Notes: generated from the sequence alone by a model not told the origin. A stretch of 64,000 nucleotides of DNA from Pseudodesulfovibrio hydrargyri (GCF_001874525.1 NZ_LKAQ01000004.1:248001-312000), one strand, 5' to 3'; counted from the stretch's first letter, positions 19,435-30,136 are shown. Program-made: numbers and translations.

Positions 19435-20586
19435 TCAATGGCGCAACGAACTCTGCACAGGTTTGGCCGAGGTCATGAGCAGGCCGCCCACCAGGGCCGT
19501 GAACGGGGCCACGGTGACCAGCCCGAAGCTGCCCACCAGGGTCTTGAGGACCTCGGCGGCCACGTAGATGAAGTTGAAGGTGGTATCCAGCGGGATGCCC
19601 TGGGCCATGAAGGCCATGAGCAGGGTCACGAACCCGCCCGAGTAGGCCAGCAGCAAGGTGGTCGTCATGGTCCCGACCACGGCCCTGCCCACGCGGATGC
19701 CCGACCAGACCGCCTCCACGCGCGAGATGCCCGGCTTCTTGTCGACCACCTCGGCCATGGCCGAGGCCACGTCCATGGCCAGGTCCATGACCGCGCCGCA
19801 GGACGACAGGAACACCCCGGCCATGAACACGCGGGTCAGGTTCAGGTGACCGTAGCCCGCGTAGAGCAGGGTCTCGGCGAACGGCATGACCGCGCCGTGG
19901 ACGTGGAACCGCCCGGTGAAGTGGATGCCCAGCGCGCAGCTGGCGACCACCCCGAGAAAGGCCCCGAGAAACGCGGTCAGGCCGGTGCGGTTGATCCCGG
20001 CCACCAGGAAGATGATCACGGCGCTCAAGGCCGCCACCACGCACAGAGTCAGCCAGACCGGGTCCGCGCCCTTGAGCAGCATGGGCACCAGGACCTTCCA
20101 CAGCAGCAGGCCGGTGAACACGAACGAGAGCAGCGCCTTGAATCCGGTCAGCCCGCCGAAGATGAGCAGCAGCGCGGCGAACAGCCCGAGCAGGAACAGT
20201 TCAAGCCCGAGGCGGTAATGATCCTGGGGGTTGACGTAGGCCACCTCGCCCGCGCCGTCCACGGTCAGGATGACGTAGGCCGTGTCCCCGGCCTTGAACA
20301 GCTTGTCGCGGTCGAGCTGGCCCAAAAGCTGGTTGTTGGCGGTATAGGTCTTGCCCTTGAACGGGCCGTCCAGGATGTCCAGGGTGACCTCCTGCTCGCC
20401 CGCGCGGATCATGCCCAGGTTCTGGATGTGGCCGTCGTCCACGGCCGTGACCCGGGCCGTGCAGTGGACCGCGTCCCGGTCCTTGGTCGATTCGAACCCG
20501 GTGGGCAGGTAGTAGAGCCCGACGGAGATGAGGATGAAGATGAGGACCAGAAGCCAGTCGCGGGTCGTCTTGCTGGGTGCGTACAT
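19435..20586 (-). CDS. YibE/F-like multi-pass membrane protein
   Basis: A 383-residue protein with one N-terminal membrane segment (residues 11-27), an extracytoplasmic domain (about 30-125), then about seven membrane segments. It matches the YibE/F-like family, including LTAFLGAFLGVVASCALG and SCGAVMDLAMDVASAMAEV. Proposed as a transporter or permease; the substrate is unknown. It lies 57 bases upstream of yccF and 72 bases downstream of the alkaline phosphatase gene, all on the minus strand, so partial co-transcription is possible. Confidence 0.88.
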   Translation of the reverse strand: MYAPSKTTRDWLLVLIFILISVGLYYLPTGFESTKDRDAVHCTARVTAVDDGHIQNLGMIRAGEQEVTLDILDGPFKGKTYTANNQLLGQLDRDKLFKAGDTAYVILTVDGAGEVAYVNPQDHYRLGLELFLLGLFAALLLIFGGLTGFKALLSFVFTGLLLWKVLVPMLLKGADPVWLTLCVVAALSAVIIFLVAGINRTGLTAFLGAFLGVVASCALGIHFTGRFHVHGAVMPFAETLLYAGYGHLNLTRVFMAGVFLSSCGAVMDLAMDVASAMAEVVDKKPGISRVEAVWSGIRVGRAVVGTMTTTLLLAYSGGFVTLLMAFMAQGIPLDTTFNFIYVAAEVLKTLVGSFGLVTVAPFTALVGGLLMTSAKPVQSSLRH

Positions 20587-20658
20587 GGAATTCCCGAAAA
20601 GAGGGGCGGGCGGACCGCTGCCGGACCGCCCGCCGAAGGTTTGCTTGGTTGCCTGCTT

Positions 20659-22128
20659 CTAGTTGGCGGCCACGCGCACGTTGGCGGCGTCCGCGTACAC
20701 GGCCTTGGCGGGCATGCCCATGGAGGCCATGATCTTGGTGGCCACGTCCTTGTTGTCGTAGCTGCCGTTGAAGGCCTGGGAACCCACGCCGATGGCCGAG
20801 GTCGAGACCGGCACGCCGGTGTGCTTGTAGGAGGTCCAGCCCAGGCCGGCCTTCTGGTTGAGCACGTGGGTCAGGGTCACGGACAGCGGGTCGTACTCGC
20901 CGTACAGCAGGTAGTCCCCGCCCTGAATCTTCTCGTCCGCCATGGAGCGCTTGAAGGCCTGCTCGATGTCGGCCTGCTGGTAGTCGGCCAGGACCATGGG
21001 ATCGGTCTTGGCGTCGCCCTCGAACTTCAGGCCGAAGTCGGCGGTGATGATCGGCTTCATGGCGTTGAAGTCGCCGCCCTTCTTCTTGAAGTCGGCCAGG
21101 GTCTCGTCGGTGAACTTCTGGAAGGAGACCTTCTGGTGGCTCAGGATATCATAGTGGGAGCCGTACTTGGTGCCCGCGAAACCGAGCGTCAGGCCGCCAC
21201 ACTCGTGGTCGCCGGTGACCACGATCAGGGTCTCGTCCGGGTGCTTGTCGTAAAAGGCCATGGCCTTCTGCACGGCCTTGTCGAAGGAAACGGTGTTGTC
21301 GATGGAGGCGGCCGCGTCGTTGGCGTGGCAGGCCCAGTCGATCTTGCCGCCCTCGACCATCAGGAAGAAGCCCTTGTCGTTGTCGAGCATCTCGATGGCC
21401 TTGGCCGTGAACTCGGGCAGGGTGATGTCCTTGTCGGTCATGTCCATGACGTAGGGCAGCGCCTTGCCGTCCTGGAGCCAGGCGTTCCAGGCGATGATCT
21501 TGCCGTCGCCGGGCTTCAGCGCCATGAAGTCCTTCTTGTCGGTGACGACCTTGTAACCGTTGGCCTTGGCCTTTTCCAGGGCGTCTCCCATGGGGGCCTT
21601 GGACTTCTTGCCCTGCGGATCCTTGAGCCCGCCGCCCGCGAAGAAGTCGAAGCCGGAATCGGCCAGGGCGTGGTCGATCTCGTGGTACATGGAGCGGGTC
21701 TTGACGTGGGCGTAGAACGCGGCCGGGGTGGCGTGGTCAACGGACACGGACGAGACGATGCCGACCTTCATGCCCTTGTCCCTGGCCATCTCGGCGATGG
21801 TCTTGACCGGCCTGAAGGACGGGTCCACGCCGATGTAGTTGATGTTGGTCTTCACGCCGGTGGCGAGCGCCGTGGCCGAAGCCGCGGAACCGGTGATGAA
21901 CCGGTCGTTGGCAAAGGTGGTGGTGATGCCCTGGGCGGGCATGGCGTCGATGGCCATCTTCTTGCCCAGGTACGCGGAGCTGGCCGCGCGCTGGGGCAGG
22001 CCCATGCCGTCGCCGATGAAGAAAAATACGTATTTCGCGTCCTTGGCCCAGGCGGAACCGGCCATGAACACCACGGCCAGCGCCAGCGCCAGGGCGCACC
22101 TGACAATCAGTTTCCGAGCTTTCAACAT
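20659..22128 (-). CDS. phoA: Exported alkaline phosphatase
   Basis: A 489-residue periplasmic phosphomonoesterase. The signal peptide is residues 1-28 (AWA cleavage). The metal site FFFIGDGMG (35-43) is followed by the nucleophile region TGSAASATALATG, in which Ser81 is the probable nucleophile; the position equivalent to E. coli Asp101 is Gly here. Later ligand motifs are EGGKIDWACHANDA and TGDHECGGLTLG. AGGAGG is near its start. Expected to release phosphate from organic esters, usually under the Pho system. The symbol is by family resemblance. Confidence 0.92.
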   Translation of the reverse strand: MLKARKLIVRCALALALAVVFMAGSAWAKDAKYVFFFIGDGMGLPQRAASSAYLGKKMAIDAMPAQGITTTFANDRFITGSAASATALATGVKTNINYIGVDPSFRPVKTIAEMARDKGMKVGIVSSVSVDHATPAAFYAHVKTRSMYHEIDHALADSGFDFFAGGGLKDPQGKKSKAPMGDALEKAKANGYKVVTDKKDFMALKPGDGKIIAWNAWLQDGKALPYVMDMTDKDITLPEFTAKAIEMLDNDKGFFLMVEGGKIDWACHANDAAASIDNTVSFDKAVQKAMAFYDKHPDETLIVVTGDHECGGLTLGFAGTKYGSHYDILSHQKVSFQKFTDETLADFKKKGGDFNAMKPIITADFGLKFEGDAKTDPMVLADYQQADIEQAFKRSMADEKIQGGDYLLYGEYDPLSVTLTHVLNQKAGLGWTSYKHTGVPVSTSAIGVGSQAFNGSYDNKDVATKIMASMGMPAKAVYADAANVRVAAN

Positions 22129-22458
22129 GTCAAACCTCCTCGGTCCGTTGGGTGTTGGTTAAGTACCCATTGTCTACGCCCGGAAGGTTACAGAAACATG
22201 AGACAAGACGGAAAACAGGTCACGGCCCGGTGACAAGTATGTCACGGGCGCATCGATCGGATTTTCCGGGCTAAACGGCGATTCCTCAGCCCCCCTGTCT
22301 CCCGTCGCGGCCCGGTCCCGCCGGGAAGCGCTTGTAAACCGGCCGCGATTGGTGAATACTGATTTCATATTTAAACATATTGCGTGCCATCATTTTCTAT
22401 TAGTTATCCAACACCAGCCGCGCGGACCGCGGCGGCAACCCCTCTGGAGCGAACAGAC
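22129..22458. promoter_or_regulatory. Divergent control region with palindrome GTGACA-N4-TGTCAC
   Basis: A 330-base gap between phoA and a divergent methyltransferase. It contains a perfect palindrome GTGACA-AGTA-TGTCAC (22230-22245). On the minus strand CCGTGAC is repeated directly with a 22-base step (two helical turns) in the same place, a possible regulator site for phoA. It does not match the CRP/HcpR spacing. An AT-rich pocket at 22345-22405 probably holds the methyltransferase promoter. Confidence 0.45.
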
Positions 22459-23229
22459 ATGGAATCGAACCCGCAGACTCCTCCCCGGAGCAAGGAATAC
22501 TGGAACAACCACGCCCGCAGCTTTCCCCGGTTCGAGGAGGGAGAGGACAACTACGAGGCGGGCGTGATGCGGATGATCAAGGAGCACGGCGTGGACTTTC
22601 GCGGCGCGACGGTCCTGGACGTGGGCTGCGGCAGCGGCATGTACACGATCCGCATCGCCCGCGAGGCCGCCCGCGTCACGGCCCTGGACGTCTCGGACGT
22701 GATGCTGGACATCCTGCGCCAGGACGCCGGCACGCTGGGGCTCGCCAACATCGACTACGTGCGCTCGGACTGGATGGACTACGCCGACGATACGACCTTC
22801 GACATCGTCTTCTGCTCCATGACCCCGGCCATCCAGAGCGAGGAATCCCGGCTCAAGCTGCTTCGCCACGCGCACGGCAAGACCGTGTTCATGGGCTTTG
22901 CCGGGCTGATGCGATCCGACGTCATGACCGGCCTGTACGCCCGCTACGGGGTGACCCCCAGGATGTTCGTCAACGGCACGGAGATGCGCGACTGGCTGGA
23001 CGAAAAGGGAGTCCCCTACTCCGCCCACCCGGTGGAGGGCACCTGGACGGTGAAAAGTCCCCTGGAAAAGCTGACCGACTCCTGCAACACCTTCCTGTCC
23101 CAATACGGCGTGACCGCCGACCAGGACCACCTGCGCCGCCACCTCGCGCGATTCGAGGAGGGGCCCGGCGTGTTCGTGGAGCGGACGCAGTACAAGATCG
23201 ACCTGCTCATCTGGAACAAGGCGGCGTAG
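22459..23229 (+). CDS. Class I SAM-dependent methyltransferase
   Basis: A 256-residue cytoplasmic methyltransferase with SAM motif I VLDVGCGSGMYTIRIA, motif II ALDVSDVML and motif IV region FDIVFCSMTPA. The start at 22459 has GGAG upstream and gives a normal N-terminus (MESNPQTPPRS). The substrate is unknown. It stands alone between the phoA control region and convergent genes. Confidence 0.85.
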   Translation: MESNPQTPPRSKEYWNNHARSFPRFEEGEDNYEAGVMRMIKEHGVDFRGATVLDVGCGSGMYTIRIAREAARVTALDVSDVMLDILRQDAGTLGLANIDYVRSDWMDYADDTTFDIVFCSMTPAIQSEESRLKLLRHAHGKTVFMGFAGLMRSDVMTGLYARYGVTPRMFVNGTEMRDWLDEKGVPYSAHPVEGTWTVKSPLEKLTDSCNTFLSQYGVTADQDHLRRHLARFEEGPGVFVERTQYKIDLLIWNKAA

Positions 23230-23265
23230 GCGGAAAGCGGCCCGGGCAGACGCCCGGCCCCGGGG

Positions 23266-24195
23266 CTATTGCATGAAGTCGTGGGCCCAGCGGACCAGAT
23301 TGACGGCGATGAGCAGGGCCCCTTCCCAGCGGCGGACCTTCCAGCCCGTGCGCAGGATCACCAGGACCAGGGCGACCATGCCCACCAGGACGATCAGACC
23401 GGACAAGGCCTCGGGGGAGACCGGCAGCGGCTTGAGCAGGCAGGTCAGGCCGAGTACGCCCGCGAAGTTGAAGAAATCCGAGCCGATGAGGTTGCCGAGC
23501 AGCATCTCGTTCTTGCCCCGGATGGAGGCCGCCAGGCAGGTGACCAGTTCGGGCAGCGAGGTGCCCGCGGCCACGATGGTCACGCCGATGACCCAGGAGG
23601 ACACGCCGAGCTTGGAGGCGATGGACGTGGCCGCCGTGACCATCAGGTCCCCGCCCGCGGCGATGGCCACGAATCCGGCGACAAGCCATATCCCGTCGCG
23701 CCAGGTGGCCGTCTTGCCCCGGGTCTCCTCCAGTTCCTCCCCGCCCACGGGTTCGCGCTTCATGCCCAGGTAGGCCAGGTAGCCGATGAGCAGGGCCACG
23801 AGGCACGCCCCGAAGACCCGCCCAAGCACGCCGGTGAAGGACACGGCCAGGATGCCCGCCGTGGTCAGGAACAGGAGCAGCCCGTCGCGGTAGACGATGG
23901 TTCTGTTGGAGACCAGCGGTTTGATCACGGCCATGAGCCCGAGGATGAAGCCGAGGTTGAAGATGTTGGACCCGACCACGTTGGACAGGGAGATGTCGTT
24001 CTGCCCCCTGAATGCCGCGTTGACGGTCACCAGGAACTCCGGAGCCGAGGTGCCCAGGGCCACGATGGTCAGCCCGATGACCAGCTCGGACACGTTGTAC
24101 TTGCGGGCGATGAGCGCCGCCGAGGTGACTATCCAGTTGGCCCCGAACCAGAGCAGCAGCGCGGACACGCTGAAGGTGACGATGTCGATGAACAT
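23266..24195 (-). CDS. Calcium/sodium antiporter, CaCA family
   Basis: A 309-residue integral membrane exchanger of the YrbG type with two inverted alpha repeats. The signature motifs are GLTIVALGTSAPEFLVT plus NVVGSNIFN in the first half and GVTIVAAGTSLPELVTC plus NLIGSDFFN in the second; these form the ion site. About ten membrane segments. It probably exports calcium at the expense of sodium or protons. It follows the PP-loop gene by 36 bases on the same strand. Confidence 0.95.
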   Translation of the reverse strand: MFIDIVTFSVSALLLWFGANWIVTSAALIARKYNVSELVIGLTIVALGTSAPEFLVTVNAAFRGQNDISLSNVVGSNIFNLGFILGLMAVIKPLVSNRTIVYRDGLLLFLTTAGILAVSFTGVLGRVFGACLVALLIGYLAYLGMKREPVGGEELEETRGKTATWRDGIWLVAGFVAIAAGGDLMVTAATSIASKLGVSSWVIGVTIVAAGTSLPELVTCLAASIRGKNEMLLGNLIGSDFFNFAGVLGLTCLLKPLPVSPEALSGLIVLVGMVALVLVILRTGWKVRRWEGALLIAVNLVRWAHDFMQ

Positions 24196-24231
24196 TGGCG
24201 GACTGTACGGGATGGGGCGAACAGGCGCAAG

Positions 24232-25296
24232 CTACCCCTGCGCGCGTTCCTTCTTCCACTCGCGGACGATCCCGGGCTGGGGCTCGGCCCATTCGAACGC
24301 GGTCTCGCGGGCCGGGGCCACGGCCACGGTCCCGGTCTTTCCCTGGCGGCTGACCGACACCCGGACGGGCTCGCCCGTGGACTCGAACCGTTTGCGCGCC
24401 TTGCCCGAATAGGAACTGATCAACGCGGCGGCGTCCCGGACGACCTCGGGGTCCCAGTCGCCCGAAAGCGGCCTGCCCACGGCCAGGGGGCCGGGAAAGT
24501 CGGCCAGCTTGAACACGTAGTCGCCCGCTTCGGCGCAGGCCGCGAGCGCGTCGTTGTCCTCGGCGGTCCGGCCGAAGGCCAGCCAGTGTCCGCCGGCCCA
24601 GACCTGGCGCCCGGTACGGGCCAGGGTGAAATCATTGGGTGCCGGGCGGTCGCGGTGGCTCAGGAGCTTGACGAACCGGGCCGCGCCCTGGGCCTCGGTC
24701 AGGCAGCAGCCGCCCGCCGGGGTGGGAATCTCGGTGAACCCGTAGTGCTCGGCCAGGGCGTACTGCGGCTTGCGGCCCCGGCCGTGCCAGTCGTGCAGCC
24801 GTTCGCGGTCCACCAGCCCGGATTCCTCCATGGGCGTGGGCGGGAGATTTTGGGCGCACAGGGGACGCAGGAGCACGTCGCGCACCTCGGCCCGCTTGGT
24901 GATCAGGTTGAGCGCGTCCTCGCGCTGGCTCATGGGCCGCTGGCCCACGACCTCGCCCGAGATCAGGAACTTCGCGCCGTACCCGGCCATGAGGGCGTGG
25001 GCGTGCTCGAGCATGATGATCTTGCAGTCCACGCACGGGTTGAGCCACTTGCCGAACCCCTGGGACGGGCCGTCCAGGACCATGTCCACGTACTCCTGCC
25101 GGATGTCGACCTCCACGGCCTCGATGCCGTAGTGGTCCCGCCAGAACGGGATGAGGTGGGGTTTGCCGAAGAAGGGCGTGACAAAGTGCAGCCCCAGGAC
25201 CGTCAGTCCCTGGTCCATGACCGTGCGCACGGCCAGGATGGAATCCAGGCCGCCGGACAGCAGCGCCAGTGCGTCGTATGAGTTTCGTTCCGCCAT
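24232..25296 (-). CDS. PP-loop ATPase, tRNA thiolation-like
   Basis: A 354-residue protein with an N-terminal PP-loop LLSGGLDSILAV (13-24), a CVDC pair (near 89-92) and a later GGCCL motif. These resemble MnmA/ThiI-type enzymes that adenylate a tRNA base and insert sulfur, but the C-terminal domain looks like the NFACT-R or unassigned region found in deltaproteobacterial homologues, and the THUMP and rhodanese domains of ThiI are missing. A role in tRNA 2- or 4-thiouridine formation is inferred. It is 54 bases downstream of the binding-protein gene on the same strand. Confidence 0.75.
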   Translation of the reverse strand: MAERNSYDALALLSGGLDSILAVRTVMDQGLTVLGLHFVTPFFGKPHLIPFWRDHYGIEAVEVDIRQEYVDMVLDGPSQGFGKWLNPCVDCKIIMLEHAHALMAGYGAKFLISGEVVGQRPMSQREDALNLITKRAEVRDVLLRPLCAQNLPPTPMEESGLVDRERLHDWHGRGRKPQYALAEHYGFTEIPTPAGGCCLTEAQGAARFVKLLSHRDRPAPNDFTLARTGRQVWAGGHWLAFGRTAEDNDALAACAEAGDYVFKLADFPGPLAVGRPLSGDWDPEVVRDAAALISSYSGKARKRFESTGEPVRVSVSRQGKTGTVAVAPARETAFEWAEPQPGIVREWKKERAQG

Positions 25297-25350
25297 GGGA
25301 GGGTCACTTATGTGAGATCGGGGCCGAGGGCAACCCCGCAGTGAGGAGGG

Positions 25351-26118
25351 CTAGAATCCGCTCCGGTTCCTGAGCAGTGCGTTGAAGCGGCTCAGAAACT
25401 CGTCGGGCGAAAGGCCGTGGTCCTTGAAATACTTGAGGGAGACCGGGGCGCACAGGGGCGTGCTCTCGCCGATCTCGCCCGGGCAGGGAATCATGTCGTC
25501 GAACAGGGGAGCGTCCTGCCGCTGCAGGAACCGCCCCAGACTGCGGTCGCAGACGACCATGTCCACGCGGCCTTCCCTGAGCATCCGGAAATTGGCCCGG
25601 TTCGGGTCGCGGCCGATGCTGCCCTCCACCCGGAACGTCCCGGCGGCGAGGGCTTCCTGCCACTTGGACCCGTAGTAATACCCCTCGATGACCCCGATGC
25701 GCAGGCCCGCCAGGTCGTCCAGGGTCTCCCAGCACCCGGCCGGGTCCCTGCCCTTTTTCCAGAGCACGGTGTGCATGTACTCCACGGGATCGGAAAAGCG
25801 CATGAAGGCCTGCCGCTCGATGCTGACCACGCACGGGAGCATCATGGGCACGGCCCCGTCCCGCATGGCCTCCAGGCAGCGCCGGAAAGGCAGGACGCGG
25901 AACTTGGGGGTATAGCCCATGTCGGCCAGGAGCCGCCCCATCCATTCCACGGTCTCGCCGCGCAGGACGCCGTTTTCGTCCAGGTGGGACGCGGGCGGCA
26001 GCAGGTACGCCGCCACCTCGAGGACAGGCCCCCGGGCGCGGGCGGTCCCGGCCGCCAGGCTGATGACCAGCGCCGCCGCGAGCAGCGCGCCGCCGAATCG
26101 TGCGCATCCGTTTTCCAT
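25351..26118 (-). CDS. Periplasmic substrate-binding protein (family 3-like)
   Basis: A 255-residue exported protein with a signal peptide (1-29, ARA site) and the bilobal fold of amino-acid-type solute-binding proteins (SBP_bac_3): [20 protein letters not shown], then [12 protein letters not shown] and [12 protein letters not shown]. The start at 26118 has GGGAGG upstream. No ABC permease or ATPase is adjacent, so it may deliver to a distant transporter or act as a sensor. The ligand is unknown. Confidence 0.8.
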   Translation of the reverse strand: MENGCARFGGALLAAALVISLAAGTARARGPVLEVAAYLLPPASHLDENGVLRGETVEWMGRLLADMGYTPKFRVLPFRRCLEAMRDGAVPMMLPCVVSIERQAFMRFSDPVEYMHTVLWKKGRDPAGCWETLDDLAGLRIGVIEGYYYGSKWQEALAAGTFRVEGSIGRDPNRANFRMLREGRVDMVVCDRSLGRFLQRQDAPLFDDMIPCPGEIGESTPLCAPVSLKYFKDHGLSPDEFLSRFNALLRNRSGF

Positions 26119-26255
26119 CGTGCCTCCCTGAGTGTGCCTATTGGCGAACATACCCGGGGCCATACCGGCCCGCAAGACCGTTATAGCCGCCCCGGTCAAG
26201 GGCCGGGGGATGCGGTCGAGAGGGTGCAACCGCCTGCGCGTCCAGCTTTTTTTAT

Positions 26256-26298
26256 CCATATATATGGGTGTTGCCCGCGAAGGGCGTATCTGGTATCT
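26256..26298 (+). promoter_or_regulatory. recA promoter region with palindrome CCATATATATGG
   Basis: A perfect 12-base palindrome CCATATATATGG (26256-26267) is followed by TTGCCC (26271-26276), a 17-base spacer and TATCTG (26294-26299), a weak sigma-70-like pair about 50 bases before the recA start. I find no canonical LexA box of the CTGT-N8-ACAG or GAAC-N4-GTTC type here. Confidence 0.35.
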
Positions 26299-26346
26299 GA
26301 ACGTGTTGCTCGTTTGTTGCCGCCCGTAAATTCCGGAGGAGATCCC

Positions 26347-27405
26347 ATGGCCCGTAAAGCCGTTGACCCCGAAGCCCTGCGCAAAGAGGCGCTGGGCACC
26401 GCCCTGACCACCATTGAACGCAAGTTCGGCAAAGGCTCGATCATGCGCCTGGACGGCGAGGCGTCCCATACCATTCCCTTCATCCCCACCGGTTCCATCG
26501 GCCTGGACATCGCCCTGGGCATCGGCGGCGTGCCGCGCGGCCGGGTCATCGAGATCTTCGGCCCCGAATCCTCGGGCAAGACCACCCTGGCCCTGCACAT
26601 CATCGCCCAGGCCCAGAAGGCGGGCGGCTCGGCGGCCTTTGTCGACGCCGAACACGCGCTCGACCCGGGCTACGCCAAGCGGCTGGGCGTGCATACCGAC
26701 GACCTGCTCATCTCCCAGCCCGACTACGGCGAGCAGGCGCTCGAAATCGCCGACCTGCTGGTCCGCTCCGGCGCGCTGGACGTCATCGTCATCGACTCGG
26801 TGGCCGCGCTCATCCCGCAGTCCGAGCTCGAAGGCCAGATGGGCGAGACCCAGGTGGGCGGCCAGGCCCGGCTCATGTCCCACGCCCTGCGCAAGCTGAC
26901 CGGCACCATCCACAAGTCCAACTGCGTGGTCATCTTCATCAACCAGATCCGCATGAAGATCGGCATGACCGGCTACGGCAACCCCGAGACCACCTCGGGC
27001 GGCAACGCGCTCAAGTTCTACGCCTCCTGCCGCCTGGACATCCGCCGCATCCAGACCCTCAAGGACAAGGACGAGGCCTACGGCATCCGCGCCCGCATCA
27101 AGGTGGTCAAGAACAAGGTCGCCCCGCCCTTTAGGCAGGCCGAGGTGGACGTGCTCTACGGCGAGGGCATCTCCCGCATGGGCGAGCTCATCGACATGGG
27201 CGTGGAGAACGGCATCATCGAGAAGTCCGGCTCCTGGTTCGCCTACGGCTCCGAAAAGCTCGGCCAGGGCAAGGAGAACGTCCGCGCCCTGCTCTCGGAC
27301 AATCCGGACCTGGCCCATTCCATCGAAGAGGCCCTGATGACCCACCTCGGATACCGCGAAGCGCCCGAGGATACGGCCGCGCCCGCGCCGGACGCCGGCG
27401 AATAA
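26347..27405 (+). CDS. recA: Recombinase RecA
   Basis: A 352-residue RecA: Walker A GPESSGKT at 72-79, [18 protein letters not shown] (Walker B, with the following L1 loop start), the L2 region around [24 protein letters not shown], and an acidic-tending C-terminus. It forms DNA filaments for homologous recombination and stimulates self-cleavage of LexA-type proteins such as the S24 repressor at 13547. GGAGGAG precedes the ATG. Followed by a terminator, then alaS. Confidence 0.99.
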   Translation: MARKAVDPEALRKEALGTALTTIERKFGKGSIMRLDGEASHTIPFIPTGSIGLDIALGIGGVPRGRVIEIFGPESSGKTTLALHIIAQAQKAGGSAAFVDAEHALDPGYAKRLGVHTDDLLISQPDYGEQALEIADLLVRSGALDVIVIDSVAALIPQSELEGQMGETQVGGQARLMSHALRKLTGTIHKSNCVVIFINQIRMKIGMTGYGNPETTSGGNALKFYASCRLDIRRIQTLKDKDEAYGIRARIKVVKNKVAPPFRQAEVDVLYGEGISRMGELIDMGVENGIIEKSGSWFAYGSEKLGQGKENVRALLSDNPDLAHSIEEALMTHLGYREAPEDTAAPAPDAGE

Positions 27406-27426
27406 ACCGTCTTTCAGCCCGAACCG

Positions 27427-27459
27427 AGCGCCCCGGGCCGCAAGCCCCGGGGCGCTTTT
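27427..27459 (+). terminator. Terminator after recA
   Basis: Arms AGCGCCCC and GGGGCGCT with further internal GC pairing, followed by TTTTA. Confidence 0.85.
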
Positions 27460-27496
27460 ATATCGGTAATACCTTTCCCTGGAGAACAACAACACG

Positions 27497-30136
27497 ATGA
27501 AAGCCAATGAAATCCGCCAACGCTTCCTTGAGTACTTCGAGAGAAACGGACACACCGTTGTCGAGTCCTCTCCGCTGACGCCCAAGGACGACCCGACCCT
27601 GCTCTTCACCAACGCGGGCATGGTCCAGTTCAAGAAGCTCTTCCTGGGCCAGGAGAAGCGCGACTACATCCGCGCCACCACGGCCCAGAAGTGCCTGCGC
27701 GTGGGCGGCAAGCACAACGACCTGGAAAACGTGGGCCGCACCGCCCGCCACCACACCTTTTTCGAGATGCTCGGCAACTTCTCCTTCGGCGACTATTTCA
27801 AGGAAGACGCCATCAAGTTCTGCTGGGAGTTTCTGACCGAGGAGCTCAAGCTGGACAAGGACCGCCTGTACATCACCATCTACAAGGACGACGACGAGGC
27901 GGGCGAGCTGTGGCGGAAGGTGGCCGGGGTACCGGCCGAACGCATCTACCGGCTCGGCGAAAAGGACAACTTCTGGTCCATGGGCGACACCGGCCCGTGC
28001 GGCCCCTGCTCCGAGGTCCACTACGACCAGGGCGAGGAAGTGGGCTGCGGCCCGGACTGCGGCATCGGCAAGTGCGACTGCGACCGCTACCTGGAAATCT
28101 GGAACCTGGTCTTCATGCAGTACGACCAGGCCGAGGACGGCACCCGCACCGACCTCCCCCGGCCGTCCATCGACACCGGCATGGGGCTGGAGCGCATCGC
28201 GGCCGTGGCCCAGGGCGTGCACTCCAACTACGAGACCGACCTGTTCCAATCCATCATCAAGTACACCGCCGAACTGGCGGGCGTGAAGTACCGCGAGAGC
28301 GAGGAGGTCGACACCGCCCTCCAGGTCATCGCCGACCACTCGCGGGCCATCGCCTTTCTCATCCCGGACCAGGTCCTGCCGTCCAACGAGGGACGCGGCT
28401 ACATTTTGCGCCGCTTGATCCGCCGCGCCTACCGCTTCGGCAAGCTCATGGGGCTTGAGGGCTCCTTCCTGTGGAAGACCGCCTCCAAGGTCATCGACGA
28501 CATGGGCGGCCACTACAAGGAACTGGAAGAGACCCGCGACTTCATGGTCGAGGTGGTCAGGGGCGAGGAGGAATCCTTTGCCAAGACCCTGGACAAGGGA
28601 TTGGAGATGCTCGAGGAGGAACTGGCCGGACTGAAGAAGGCGGGTTCCGCCGTCGTGCCCGGCGAGACCACCTTCAAGCTCTACGACACCTACGGATTTC
28701 CCATCGACATCGTCCGCGACATCGCCGAACAGCAGGGCATGGGCGTGGACGAGGCCGAGTTCGACAAGTTTATGCAGGAGCAGAAACAGCGTTCCAAGGC
28801 CGCCTGGAAGGGCTCCGGCGAGAAGGACGTGGCCTCCATCTTCCAGACCCTGCTCGAACAGGACGTGACCAGCGAATTCTCCGGCTACGAGACCATGGCC
28901 GACCAGTCCGGGGTCGCCTATGTGCTCACCCCCGAGGGCGAGGTCGTGGACGAGCTCAAGCAGGGCGAGTCCGGCTGGCTGGTGGCCGAGGTCACCCCGT
29001 TCTACGGCGAGTCCGGCGGCCAGGTGGGCGACACCGGGGCCATCGCGGCCTCGGGCGGCAAGGCGGACGTGCTCGACACGGTCAAGCCGTCCCAGAAGCT
29101 GACCGCGCATAAGATTGTTGTCACCGAGGGCGCGCTCAAGCCCGGCGACCAGGCGTTCTTCAACGTGGACCGCACCCAGCGGCTGGCGACCATGCGCAAC
29201 CACACCACCACCCACCTGCTCCACGCCGCCCTGCAGAAGGTGCTCGGCGACCACGCCAAGCAGGCGGGCTCGCTGGTCGGCCCGGACCGGCTGCGCTTCG
29301 ATTTCACGCATATCAAGGGCCTCTCTCATGAGGAGATCGCCGAGGTCGAAAAGCTGGTCAACCAGGCCATCTTCGACGCCATCCCCGTGACCCGCGAGGT
29401 CATGTCCATCGAGGCCGCCCAGGCCAAGGGCGCCACCGCCCTGTTCGGCGAGAAGTACGGCGACACGGTCTCGGTCATCGAGGTGCCCGGCGTGTCCATG
29501 GAATTCTGCGGCGGCACCCACCTGGACAACACCGGCATCGCCGGGTCCTTCGTCATCACCTCCGAGTCCGGCGTGGCCGCGGGCATCCGGCGCATCGAGG
29601 CCGCCACCGGCCACAACGCCGTGGCCTGGCTGAACGAGCGCCGCGAGGCGGCGGCCGAGGCCGGGGCCATGCTCAAGGCCCAGCCCGCCGACCTGCCCGG
29701 CAAGGTCAGGGACCTCCAGCAGCAGGTCAAGGACATGCACAAGGAGATGAAGTCGCTCCAGGCCAAGCTCGCCTCGGGCGCTGGCCGCGACATGATGGGC
29801 GAGGTCGAGGAGATCAACGGCGTCAAGGTCCTGGCCGTGGAACTTGAAGCCCCGAACATGGGCGTCATGCTCGAGCAGATGGACGCCCTGCGCTCCAAGC
29901 TGCCGTCCGGGATCATCTGTCTCGTCGCCCCGCACGAGGACGGCAAGGTCTCGGTGGCCCTGTCCGTGACCAAGGACCTGCACGGCAAATTCAAGGCCGG
30001 CGACCTGATCAAGCCCGTGGCCGGCGAAGTCGGCGGCGGAGGCGGCGGCCGCCCGGACCTGGCCCGCGCCGGCGGCTCCAACCCGGCGGGCGTCAAGAAC
30101 GCGCTGGCCAAGCTCAAGGAGTTGGTCGCCGCGTAA
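27497..30136 (+). CDS. alaS: Alanyl-tRNA synthetase
   Basis: An 879-residue class II synthetase of usual length. The catalytic core carries [20 protein letters not shown] and [20 protein letters not shown]. The editing domain has [11 protein letters not shown] and [10 protein letters not shown], which bind zinc and clear mischarged tRNA. A coiled coil and a C-Ala domain with a glycine-rich linker, [18 protein letters not shown], close the protein. The ATG at 27497 gives the canonical start [14 protein letters not shown]. Ends before a strong terminator. Confidence 0.99.
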   Translation: MKANEIRQRFLEYFERNGHTVVESSPLTPKDDPTLLFTNAGMVQFKKLFLGQEKRDYIRATTAQKCLRVGGKHNDLENVGRTARHHTFFEMLGNFSFGDYFKEDAIKFCWEFLTEELKLDKDRLYITIYKDDDEAGELWRKVAGVPAERIYRLGEKDNFWSMGDTGPCGPCSEVHYDQGEEVGCGPDCGIGKCDCDRYLEIWNLVFMQYDQAEDGTRTDLPRPSIDTGMGLERIAAVAQGVHSNYETDLFQSIIKYTAELAGVKYRESEEVDTALQVIADHSRAIAFLIPDQVLPSNEGRGYILRRLIRRAYRFGKLMGLEGSFLWKTASKVIDDMGGHYKELEETRDFMVEVVRGEEESFAKTLDKGLEMLEEELAGLKKAGSAVVPGETTFKLYDTYGFPIDIVRDIAEQQGMGVDEAEFDKFMQEQKQRSKAAWKGSGEKDVASIFQTLLEQDVTSEFSGYETMADQSGVAYVLTPEGEVVDELKQGESGWLVAEVTPFYGESGGQVGDTGAIAASGGKADVLDTVKPSQKLTAHKIVVTEGALKPGDQAFFNVDRTQRLATMRNHTTTHLLHAALQKVLGDHAKQAGSLVGPDRLRFDFTHIKGLSHEEIAEVEKLVNQAIFDAIPVTREVMSIEAAQAKGATALFGEKYGDTVSVIEVPGVSMEFCGGTHLDNTGIAGSFVITSESGVAAGIRRIEAATGHNAVAWLNERREAAAEAGAMLKAQPADLPGKVRDLQQQVKDMHKEMKSLQAKLASGAGRDMMGEVEEINGVKVLAVELEAPNMGVMLEQMDALRSKLPSGIICLVAPHEDGKVSVALSVTKDLHGKFKAGDLIKPVAGEVGGGGGGRPDLARAGGSNPAGVKNALAKLKELVAA

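Noticed and set aside
18805..22233. Long plus-strand frame opposite YccF, YibE/F and phoA
   Set aside because: It spans several genes on the other strand with shadow composition; no motif supports it.
22230..22245. CRP or HcpR operator
   Set aside because: The half-sites GTGA and TCAC are separated by 8 bases, not the 6 needed for those regulators.
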